Part shown: one piece after another, positions 15,690 through 26,100 of the stretch | Position numbering within the stretch: position 1 is the stretch's first letter | Layout of the letters: the number at the start of each line of letters is the position of its first letter | From: Didymodactylos carnosus | Taxonomy: Eukaryota; Rotifera; Eurotatoria; Philodinida; Philodinidae | Length of the DNA stretch: 34,529 nt | Assembly: GCA_905250885.1 (NCBI GenBank) | Contig: CAJNOQ010001210.1 | Span: 1-34,529 of the forward strand | Direction of reading: 5' to 3' | Position numbers and translations under genes: made by a program | Notes under the pieces: generated by a model | The model's input: the letters and a program-made list of their open reading frames with translations, nothing else | What the model was told of the DNA's origin: nothing | Databases searched by the model: none

Positions 15690-16883
15690 TTAGAAAATAT
15701 AAGAGACCTACAAAATACATGTTAAGACTTTAATAAAGTCTAGTTTTATTTTTGTTTACTCCAACTTCCAATTGGCTCTCATATCATCAAGAAACAAATG
15801 ACAAAAAGAAAAAGAACTGTTTTCACATATGTACATTATTCTACAATGGAAGCCCTTTTAAACATATACAAGGTCATCTCCTGTCCGAACTGTTCACGAC
15901 ATTTTATTATTAAATTCCGTTCAATGTACGAAAGATTCCAAAGGCATTTTTTGGTTATTTTCTGTCAATTTCGATGGGGTGGGCACGTCGTGATACTACA
16001 AAAAGCGACATTTTCACTGTTATATGCGGACTTCGTATGATCATGACTTTTTGTGGCAGTGCAGAGACAAGTATCCATCGTATCGTGTATATCCATAAAA
16101 TACCCACTTAAAACTTCGATCCAATTATTTCCTTCAGAGCAGAGAAATGGAGAGCAAATCTTGATCTGCCTATATTTCGATTTTGGATACGAAAGGCGCT
16201 CGGCTAAACTTACGTTCGATTTTGTGAATTCTTTGTCTCTCCTCCCTTTCTCGCTGTAAGCCGTTTGTTTCTTCTCTTTTATATTTCACAATGTTAAGAA
16301 TCATTTACACATGCGGCTTTTCGTAATTTTATTAAATTGCGTTTTGATGGTCGAGGCGTGTTTGTCTTCGAACTGTCATGATGTGAATACAATGTTCTTT
16401 TTTCGACAGACGTTCAAACCATTCACACGAGTAAGGACAACAAAACTTGGATGATCACGAATGTCCATTGTACAGATACAACCATTCCAAAAAGAAGGAA
16501 AGAGGAGTAAAGGAGATCAAAATACATACCAGTTTTACATTGAGAATGAATTTGACTATCAGGCTAGAATAAATTTGACATTAGGGAACTAGCAAATAAG
16601 AAGATAACTCTTTTCGCACAGGTATGTGCTTTATTTCTATCGACGGCGCTGACACGAAAAAATATCCGCACATGGGATATCTTATGTGAAAAAAGATATT
16701 TTATTTGCTAGATTCCTATTGTCTAAAGGTTTATTTCTCAGTGATCCAGTCTCATCTTTTTCTGCTTGTACATCTGACTGACATTTTTTTTATTTCGTTG
16801 ACAATTTGTTGTGTATTATAAGATCTTAATGATTGTAATTCATGTTGTTTATCACTACATTGTAATTAAGAATATTCTGAATT
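15690..16883. other. Intergenic DNA between two transposable elements
   Basis: Open frames at 15798-16040 and 16053-16259 show no recognisable family, start context or intron structure, and I treat them as chance. Nothing else was identified. Confidence 0.35.
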
Positions 16884-17477
16884 CACGAGGAAAGGCCACC
16901 AATTGTCCCATCCCTTTTGAGACGAAACCTAGTGGGTGTCAGGTAATCGATCATGCTGAATGCGAATATCACAATGGTTTTTCCCCAAAGATCCCTGGAG
17001 CCCCCGGTTTTTGGAAAACTAGTTTTTCAGAAACTCTAAAAAATAACCAAAACCTTTCTTAATTGTAGCGCGCACGTTTCTGCTTAAAATGAGATATCTC
17101 CCAGCTCTACACGACCTTTCTTTGCCAAGTTATAGAATTTACACGAAAAGCCCTAAATTAATTTCTTATTTCTGTAGCTTTGAGCTGACAATGAACATTT
17201 AGGGCTTTTCGTGTAAATTCTATAACTTGGCAAAGAAAGGTCATGTAGAGCTGGGAGATATCGCATTTTAATCAGAAATGTGCGCGCTACAATCATGCTT
17301 CACTAAGAAAGGTTTTGATTATTTTTTAGAGTTATGAAAAACTGGTTTTCCAAAACCAGGGGCTCCATAGATCTTTGGGGAAAAATCATTGTGATATTCG
17401 CATTCAGCATGATCGATTACCTGTCATCCACTAGGTTTCGTCTCAAAAGGGATGGGACAGTTGGTGGCCTTCCCTCG
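16884..17477. mobile_element. Complete palindromic (fold-back) transposable element
   Basis: Two long inverted arms, 16884-17157 and 17198-17477, surround a 40-nt loop (17158-17197). The arms match almost along their full length with a few indels. An exact 8-bp direct repeat TCTGAATT flanks the element at 16876-16883 and 17478-17485, as expected of an hAT-type target duplication. The outer ends read CACGAGGAAAGGCCACC and, on the other strand, CGAGGGAAGGCCACC. There is no transposase frame; the short ORFs across it are readings of the arms. A second, partial and inverted copy lies at 1-235. Confidence 0.88.
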
Positions 17478-19785
17478 TCTGAATTTGATATCACCCATAA
17501 AAAAATTAGAAAGAAAGACAGTAACTTACTGTTGAGGCTCAAGTGCTGCTGAAAGGGAGTGTGAAAAATAGTGAAATAGTAAATCTTGAAGGAAGGCAAC
17601 TCGGTTAGAAAATCTTAACCATTAAGTGCTGTTGTAGACAGGGAAGTTTCGAATTAAATTTTATCCTGCTATACACAACTCTTACCAATGTTTATTTAAT
17701 TATGGTTTTTCTTTTTGTTAATTATTATAGTTTTATGTATTTAGGTTTGAAATTTATGACGGTTGATCAAAACGCGCATCCACAAAAAGCCACTAGCTAT
17801 TGAAATTGAGATTTAAATGATGTTTTGTACTTCTTTTGTGTTTCTTAAGTGGAACCGCCATAAAGCGCTAGAAAATTTTTTTTTGATACCCCTTTGCGTT
17901 TGGTGAAAAATGCGTTTCCACTTTTTTTCCGCATTTTGAAAAAGAAATTCCACTTTTTTATCTTTTTATTCCGCTTTTCTGACCTATACATCTGGCAACT
18001 CTGCGCAGATCCTATAATACAAAATCAAAAAATATCTGTGAAGATTATTGACTAAAGTATGAGTTTTTCATTCTAAATCAATTTTTTAATTAAAAATATT
18101 TGTTTTTCTTTCTATTTTTTCCAGATAAACTCATTTTTATGTTTTGGGTAAATAAACTTTATTTTCGTATAAGGACGACATCTGTCGTCCTGTGCTAATG
18201 CGTATTTTTAACTTTTAACTCCACTATTATTTTGTTTTATGCATTTATTTTCTATTTTTAATAAAGATCTTTTAAATTAAAGCTTATTCAAATTATTTGT
18301 TTTCGCCATGATGACTCAGAAAATCAGTTCAGTTCAGTTTTCAATAAAAAAAGGCACAACCAAGAATAGAAGTTAACTATTGACTACACTCAATCCTACA
18401 AATATTTAAAATGACTTGGTAGCGAGAGAAAAACAAGAACTTGACAAAAAGTGAAGTAGAAAATGAAGTAGTACATATACGATCGACCCAAATAAGGGTT
18501 TTCGGAGGGTCGAGTTTTCTATATAGACAAGTGTAGCATAACTGAGCTGTTCTAGAATAAAATTCTATTAATATTTTTTTGTGAAATAGAAAAACTTGCT
18601 TTAATCCTTGTCTCAATATATTTATCTCATATAAGTCCACCTATATACTTCTATGTTGTCATCTGTTTACAGCAAGAATCAAAATTGAACAGGTTCCTTC
18701 TCGAAGATTGCTGGATAGATATTAGTTCCCAAGAGCCACTTGAAGAAAATTTTTAGTGAAGCTACTGTTTATTTTAGAGTAGTAGTATAAAATTTTGTTA
18801 TGACTTTAATTCTCATTAAAAATGCTACATTATCTATCTTTTTAGTGTCCTTCAGTAATTATAAAACCTTTCACAGGATAATACTATATTTACGTCGCAT
18901 AAGATGAACACTATTTAAGTAAAAGCTTCATGGATAGACTCAATAAGTATTACCTTAAAGTTATTAACACATATCGATATTGGTTCAGGGCGCATCAATT
19001 TTCTATAGAAAGACTAGGAGTAAAATAATGAAACTACGGGAATTATGTAGCACAAATGTGAAATGATCTTGTGGAATGACTAAAAGGTTTAGAATTATTC
19101 TCCCGAAATTTCATTTTTAATTAAATTTTCACAATGCAATATCTCTATCAAAACAAAATGATAATGTATTAGAATCGCCTTGGTACGAACTATCCAATGA
19201 CATAAATTTAAGGTCAGAAACCAAACAAGGATGTTCTATTCAAAATACGAGGTATGCGTTTCTTTCTCAAATTTGCCTTCTTTTTTTCTCTCTAAAAATC
19301 TGAATTTCTCATGGTCACCTGACCTCATAAAGTTTCGACATTTAATCAGAAGTTAACGGAACGAAAATTAAACAAACTTCTAACGAGATGATACTAGAAA
19401 ATAATATTTTTATATCGGGGCATCTATTTTCACATGTTTCACAATTGGTGAAAAGCTACTATCTTCGTAAGGAAGAATGTTGTAGGAGCCGATATATAAG
19501 TTTTAGATAATAATTTTTTTTGCATGAAAATCTTCAGAATGAGTTGGATGGGATGTCTTTAAGCCTTACAGTATCTGGAAGATACACAAATCCTCATCTA
19601 ACAAAATCTCTGATGTAAATAATAAGAGCTACAAAAGCCACAAGTCTTGGGATAATTTCATAAGATATCTGAATTTTAACGTACTTCCACAGGAAAATAA
19701 TTTACATTAAATATCAATTTCAGATGAAATAATCTAATGCTATTTTTTAAAATTTTTTATATAGATTTGAAATAAAACAAAAAAA
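17478..19785. other. Intergenic region upstream of RNF217
   Basis: No supported gene. A 20-bp near-perfect palindrome (9-bp arms, 2-nt centre) lies at 18172-18191. The stretch just before the RNF217 start, ending TATATAG at about 19764, could be the acceptor of a 5' UTR intron. The remainder is AT-rich and featureless by eye. Confidence 0.4.
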
Positions 19786-22700
19786 ATGGCTATTAAAAAT
19801 TCCTCTCCTCACCAGCATCGATGGCAACATTGTTCTTTATTTAATTTGGATGTATTTGACGATGATCGTAAATCTTCCTCAGCGATAACAAATACAGTTA
19901 ATACAAATTGTTCTTCTGTATCGAATGTTGACATATCTTATCTGAAAAAGAAAATAATTCCATTACCAATAGCCACGACCCCACCACCATCGTTAACAGC
20001 AGCTTCATTACGTAGTATTGATATACAATCATTGAATAACGCTTGTCAACATACGGATCCGATTAATCATTCATGTTCAATATCGTTAAATAATTATAAT
20101 ACAAAACTCGAACATGTTGTCGAAACATTGATTACAAACACAGATCATTCTCTAGATAATAATGATGCTATATCAAAAACCCATTCGATTAATAGAAAAT
20201 TAATGCTCGGTTCAACTGCTATATTGGATAACTTTTTGAAAAATAATCTAAAAACAAATAATAATGCTGGAAATAGTGTAGTAGTAGAAAATTCAACAAC
20301 ACAACGACGTTGGCATTCAGAGCGTGGTGCAAGACATCCAAATTTGCGTGCCAATCTTCCATTAACAACAGCTCAAAGACAAGTACTTGAACGTTATCTA
20401 AATTATCCATTACAGAAACCTACTCATATTCGTACGCGTCAGCAACCAACAGGAATGGCAGCCGCATGCACCGGAACAGCTTTACAAACCGTAACAAATG
20501 CATCCGGATATTGTGGACAAACCAACACATCGGTTTCTAACCGTCCATTATCTTATTCTTCTCATACATCGATGCATCGTCCACTTTCTTCGACATCATC
20601 AGCAGAGTCGCAAAAAACATCAACGAATAATGCAGCATTTGTACAACGAAATCGAAATAGTTTTATAACCGGTTCGAGAGCGCGCATGTTACGTGAAATA
20701 CAAAAGAAGAAAAATCAACTTCATCAACAAGAAAATAATCCATTGAAACGACGAAAATTGTCAGATATCGATGGGTTAGCAACAAAATTATACGGAGAGG
20801 AAACAGATACGGACGATGAGAATATTGATGATGAGATTGAACAGAGTGAGAGTGACAATGAGGAAGATCCACTGGAAGAAAGTGATGAAAGAGAAGACGA
20901 AATTCAAACGGAATTTCCAACAAATGGAACTATTTCATTGGTTAATCAAAAACGTATTAAAACCATTACTCAATCGTTAACATACCCTATCGGTCGCGAA
21001 TTACAGTCTGAATGTTCAATTTGTTACGAGAATAAACTTTTACAGTTGCGAACATGTTGTGAATTTCATGTATGCAATTATTGCATGAATGAATATATTG
21101 AACATCAAATAAGACAAAGAACTGTTAAAATTCAATGTCCAAATATGCTATGTCAACAATACATACATCGAGACGAAATAATTACAAGATTACGACCAGA
21201 AATACGAGAGAAATTTTTTCATTTTCTTGCAGACGTTAATCGTGAAATAAATGTTAAAACGTGCCCACGATGTTCAAATGTTCATGAAATAGATCGCAAT
21301 TTATTCCTTCACATTCGGAAAGCACCAACAAAAGTACAATGTGCAGAATGCAATCTTATTTGGTGTTTTCAATGTAAGAATCAACTTATCTTTTTCTTTG
21401 AAATTTAGATTGATTGATTTTATTCTCTTCAGGTCATGCACCGTGGCATGACGGTATTACATGCAAAGAATTCCGAAGGGGTGATCGCATGTTAAAAACA
21501 TGGGCTAAAGAGGTCCACTATGGTCAACACAATGCCGTATCATGTCCTAGATGCAAAGTAAGGATTTGCTCGATGTTAAAAAATAATACACTTTCTATTG
21601 TTTTATTTTTATAGGTCTACATTCAACGTACGAAGGGTTGCGATCATATGAGTAAGCCAAAGTTTAGCATCAAAACATCAGATGTTATGTTTAGTTCTAA
21701 TTTTTTTAGTTTGCGTACGATGCAAAACCGAGTTTTGTTACAAATGTGGTGGTCGTTTTCGTGATATCAAATTTATTGGTACTAAAAAGTTCTCATTGCA
21801 AAAAGAGGATAAACATCTCTATTCTTTTAATTCTAGGTGATCATTATAGTGAATTTAGCGTGCTTGGTTGTAAATATCGATTTTATCCAGATAAACCCTT
21901 TAAACGTCGTCTGATACGTGGTTCCATACTTGGTACGTTATCTTTTTGTGTTCTTTTTTTTCCATTATTAGAATGTGATGTCTTCTTTTTAGGTGGAAAA
22001 ATAATCGCTGCACCACTCATTGTCTGTTTCGCAATTGCAGCAGCATGTGTATTTGCTTCTGTAGCCGTTGTAGCATTGCCCGTTTATGGTGGTTTCCTAC
22101 TTGTCAGGCAATTAAAAGTAAGAAAAAATGTACAAGTTTTCTTTCACATTTTTCTGTTTTTTATCTAATAGCTAAAACGACGAGCATGTCATCGTCAAAA
22201 GACGTTTAAGGATCCTGTTTTGATAAGTTGTAAGTTTATAACATTATAATTTCTCATCAAATTAGTGCTGAACTTCTTTCAGATAAAGCATTCAATGAAA
22301 TGTTTCCACAGCTGATTCCACGAGAGCCAACAATAGGCGCTCAAACAACAAATACGACTGCTTGTAACCTAACGAACCCTATCAGAATTACTGACACAGC
22401 TGGTGAGCTTGAATTACTTATCTGAAATTTTCTCAGTAATTGATTAGTTCTTGTTTCGGTTTAGAAGTTGTTTCGGTCGATGAACAAAGAGACAAAAAAA
22501 CAACAACAGTAGCCGAGATTAATATCGCTCCTATAGCTCATATTGAAGGTACAAATGACTTGACTATCAATATAGTATACTAATATACCCTTTTTTTATT
22601 TATTCTTTCTTTAGAATGCGAAATCGAAGTGCCTCTCAATTGTGGAACTACAAACGGTGAGAAAGGTTGTCTAACAATGCGCTTGAAAATCATGTACTGT

Positions 22701-22915
22701 TTTTTATTTTAGCTTTAACATCAAAAGTTAAACAACCATCTATATTTGGTTTTAAAAGTTATTCTGTTTGTAATTTACAATCGGAGGTCTCTTATAACGA
22801 GTATCTTCATCCATCATCATCATCATCATTTTCTCCTTGTTCACTCAATTTCCCAAGACTAACACGAAATTCAATAGTGCGAAACAGTTCCAAACCACAG
22901 TTACCAACAAACTGA
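19786..22915 (+). CDS. RNF217: RING-in-between-RING E3 ubiquitin ligase, RNF217-like (11 exons)
   Basis: Exons: 19786-21373, 21433-21557, 21615-21651, 21710-21778, 21837-21932, 21993-22117, 22172-22229, 22283-22402, 22465-22548, 22615-22656, 22713-22915. The product is 848 aa. Residues 1 to about 400 are disordered, with a basic NPLKRRKL patch near 319-326 and an acidic stretch at about 338-375. RING1 starts at about 408 (CSICYEN, then CCEFHVCNYCM). The IBR follows (CPRCSNVHEID, then CAECNLIWCFQC, HAPWHDGITC). RING2 is CPRCKVYIQRTKGCDHM, with C580 in GCDHM the expected thioester cysteine. Next come GDHYSEFSVLGCKYR and RRLIRGSILGGKIIAAPL, distinctive of RNF217, and a transmembrane helix at about 642-672. 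RBR ligases take ubiquitin from an E2 onto this cysteine before passing it to substrate. Oddity: about 170 residues follow the membrane helix, where vertebrate RNF217 ends soon after. Intron 5 (60 nt) is also stop-free and divisible by three. Confidence 0.92.
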
Positions 22916-25798
22916 AATTGTGTTCTCTCATCTCATTTTGTTCTAGCAGTTGATGTCTTACATTCATTTTCTCTTCTTTTATGTCGACTACATAAAACAG
23001 TGATTCCACTACTTTTAGTCACTAAAACTCAAGGGAATGTACAGTAAGCAGATGAATCGATCCCATTTTAAATATGAATAAGGAGTATCTGAAATGAAAG
23101 GGTATTCGATTGTATGGCGTTCTCGACTCACGAGGAAAATGTGTTCAACGAAATTGCGTTTAAAACGGAACAAAGGACTACACGCACCATTTGTTATAAA
23201 ACGTGCAAATTCAACTTTCTCGTGTCTGAAATGTGAGAAAACTTACCAAATGTTTTTCTTATTCTAACTATCAGGCAGAGTTGCGGTGCTACGAATAGCT
23301 AAAGTGGAGAGGAGAGAAAGGTTTTTTAAAAATTAGTCGTAAATTATTTTCAGATTCAGAGTAAATACTTAAACGCAGAATGTGGTATTCCCTACCACCA
23401 ACAAATTAACCAAAATATGTTTTATAGTAATATAAAACTCGTTTATAATTGAATAAACGGTGTGCAAATCAGTGCTAGAGTAAAAATTACCTGAAACTTG
23501 TTTGCAAGGTCAGATTCAGTTACACAGTTCAATCTGTGTTTCAATCCTTATAAAACTTCAGAATTATATTTTATTTCACAAAAAAAACTTAAAAAGAAAA
23601 CTAAAAGTCAGGAACATCCTAAAATATCGTTTCATTCGCAGTATCATCAGTTTAGTTTTGCCATAAGGTTAATTCATTTTTTTGTACTTCCTACTTTGTT
23701 TGTTTATTTAGTTAAATCATTGACGGATGAAGAATAATTTTTTTATTCTTCAGCAATTTTTTGTTTTCTTTTGCAATTTCACTTTCAAGATGTACATATT
23801 TTTCAGTTGTTTTGTTAAAAAAGACAACAAATGGAACCTAGTCAGTTTTATATTGATCTTTAGCAAATTATGCGATTTTGTTCTCATTTATTTTAATGAG
23901 TTGTTTTTCTCCTTCTCCTAACAGTGACTTTTTTTTGTTTTTATTTGTAGCAGCAGGCGCAGTAGTAATTTTCTTCATATTTTCATAACGGAACCGTCCG
24001 TTAGCAATTTAAGTGTGTTTTGTCCTCTTTTTATTGCACTGGGTATTTATTATCTAAAAACTAAATATATTTTACAAAAAAAGCAATAATAATCGTTTTG
24101 TTTCTTTTCTGTTGTTTACTGTAAATGTTTTTTCTGCTTAAAATATAGTTCAAAGTGATGACAAAGATATCTTTTCGGATCAATTAGACCAATGCGATTA
24201 TTGTAATAAATATTAGTAGTATTTTTGATCTCAGCAATCCTAGGAGATGGAAATGTTTTGAGCGATGACAGAAAGTTTACTATTAATAATTTTCGATGGA
24301 GTTGAAATTGTGTTCAAATAGAAAGATGGAACTCCTCCTCCCATCTAATCAAAAAAAGATTGACTATTAGACAACTCTGTTGTCGAAGTGGAACTGGTTT
24401 TTTTCAAACAAATATACATTTATTATCATCGTTCGTATTTCTCTTCTTCATGAACAAGTTATACATTGTCGAATGAACAATCTCAAAATGGAGTGGTAAT
24501 CATGAGAGTATCTGATGAATGCTGATGCAATAATTCTCTTACAATTGCACCTACACTTATAGCTGTTTGCTTTTCGTAATTGTAAAACAAAAACGTTTTA
24601 CGGAAAAAGATGCAGTTAAATTGTAAGTTACTTTAAGATTCTTTTAGGTTTGAAATAATTGGTCGTTATCTCTTTTAAGAGCAATGAATGCAATATTCTT
24701 ACTGCTAATGATTTAACACATAGTTCAATGATTAATTTATACGACTATGTGAAACAACAATATCTTTTGTATTTTACATTAACGAAGAATAACGCACCAT
24801 TTAACTTAGTATTAAAATTATTGTTCTCAATAAAATTATCTTATTAACCATATCGAATATTAATAAATTATAATTAGCCTTGCACTCTCCCATTGTTGTG
24901 ATTCTATGCTTAACTGATAATAATGTTAATCTATTTCTTGAAATATTGACTCAATGTGTTAAAGAAAGTTTTCTAAGATAATATTGATTTAGCCACCTTT
25001 TTTCATTTTATAAACGCTTTGAATCATCATTTTTTGTCTAAATTTGACAAAATGTTGAGATAGTTCTTAATTTAAAAATAAGTGGCCTTTCGATTGATTT
25101 CTTAGCAAAGCTTGATCACATTGCAAAACTTTTATATAACAATTTTTTGATATTTCGTAAAAATGACTATCTAGTTGAAAAAGAAAAATCGTAATCATAA
25201 ACAAAGCAAACTGACTATCCTTCAAGATTGATTCTTCTCGTTAAATTATTAGTCGATACCTTTTCCCATTTTGCTGGACACATGTTTATTTTATATCCGC
25301 TCTTCTTTCCTATTCTAGGTTAAACTAATTGCTAGAAGTTTTCTTTTTGTAACTTATCGTTAATATGATACAAGATTCGAATACATATTTTCCAAATACA
25401 CCTACGAATGCCGATCCATTTCATTTTATTTTTTATTATCCTGCTTGGATGCAAAAACATGCATGCACAATTTAAACGTTTATTAAAATCAAAACTATTA
25501 ACAAACTTTGTCCGAGCTTTCCAAAACGCATAGTTTGAGAAAGATCTTAAATATCATTATTTGAGATTAAAAAATAATACTGTAATAATAGAATAGGAGA
25601 ATAAAGTCACTGTTTAGTAAGCTCAAACCGGTATAAAAATGACAGAAAAGTACCAAAAAAAAAAGACATTTGACGGGTTCATTCATTTCAGATATTGTAA
25701 AATACACTATGAGCCACTAGCACCCAAAATAAGGCAATAGCACTCACAGATCTGCAATATATCTTACTATTTTTCTATATACTTATTTCATTCACAAG
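22916..25798. other. Convergent intergenic region between RNF217 and GPR155
   Basis: Carries the RNF217 3' flank, with a candidate AATAAA at 23452-23457. The rest is AT-rich DNA with chance open frames only (for example 23498-23737 and 24659-24847, low-complexity and unlike any family I know). No RNA gene was recognised. Confidence 0.4.
23452..23457 (+). promoter_or_regulatory. Candidate polyadenylation signal of RNF217
   Basis: AATAAA about 540 nt after the stop codon. Weak, position-based evidence. Confidence 0.25.
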
Positions 25799-25960
25799 TA
25801 GGAGTGATGGTTTCTATGAGTTTCAACGGACTAACAAATGAATTAACGGACTGTTTCAACCAAAACAAAATAATTCATCCGTTACTTTTTCAGAAGTAAC
25901 ACGAGTAACGGATTTTCCGTTACCCGTTACAGTACCGATAAAGGGAAACTGGCACCCCTA
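25799..25960. mobile_element. hAT-like MITE, 162 bp
   Basis: Terminal inverted repeats TAGGAGTGATGGTTT at the left and, on the other strand, TAGGGGTGCCAGTTT at the right agree at 12 of 15 bases. The flanks TTCACAAG (25791-25798) and GTAACAAG (25961-25968) agree at 6 of 8, an eroded 8-bp target duplication. Inside, GTAACGG and its complement recur several times. It is non-coding, in the convergent intergenic region. Confidence 0.65.
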
Positions 25961-26100
25961 GTAACAAGTTCATTGGCTTTTTTGAGTGTTAGTGGATAAT
26001 GGCATATACTACAAATACTCATCTTCTCATATATAAACTCAACTGAGATTTTTGACATTTCATTTTTGTTTTTTGATTGCAACTATCTGACTTGAAATTC

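Noticed and set aside
15798..16259. Two open frames of 80 and 68 codons
   Set aside because: No family resemblance, no splice structure, and length expected by chance in the surrounding sequence.
16811..17599. Several short ORFs on both strands around the fold-back element
   Set aside because: They lie partly or wholly within the inverted arms (GRPPTVPS is the left or right arm read in different directions) and are not genes.
17980..18005. Sequence ending CTGGCAACTCTG that resembles a hAT-type terminal repeat
   Set aside because: No matching inverted end or 8-bp duplication found within the flanking kilobase; a similar CAGAGTTG at 23276 lacks a partner too.
19195..19260. Peptide ETKQGCS resembling the reverse-transcriptase V-K/R-QGC motif
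   Set aside because: Only one short match, with no neighbouring reverse-transcriptase blocks in any frame.
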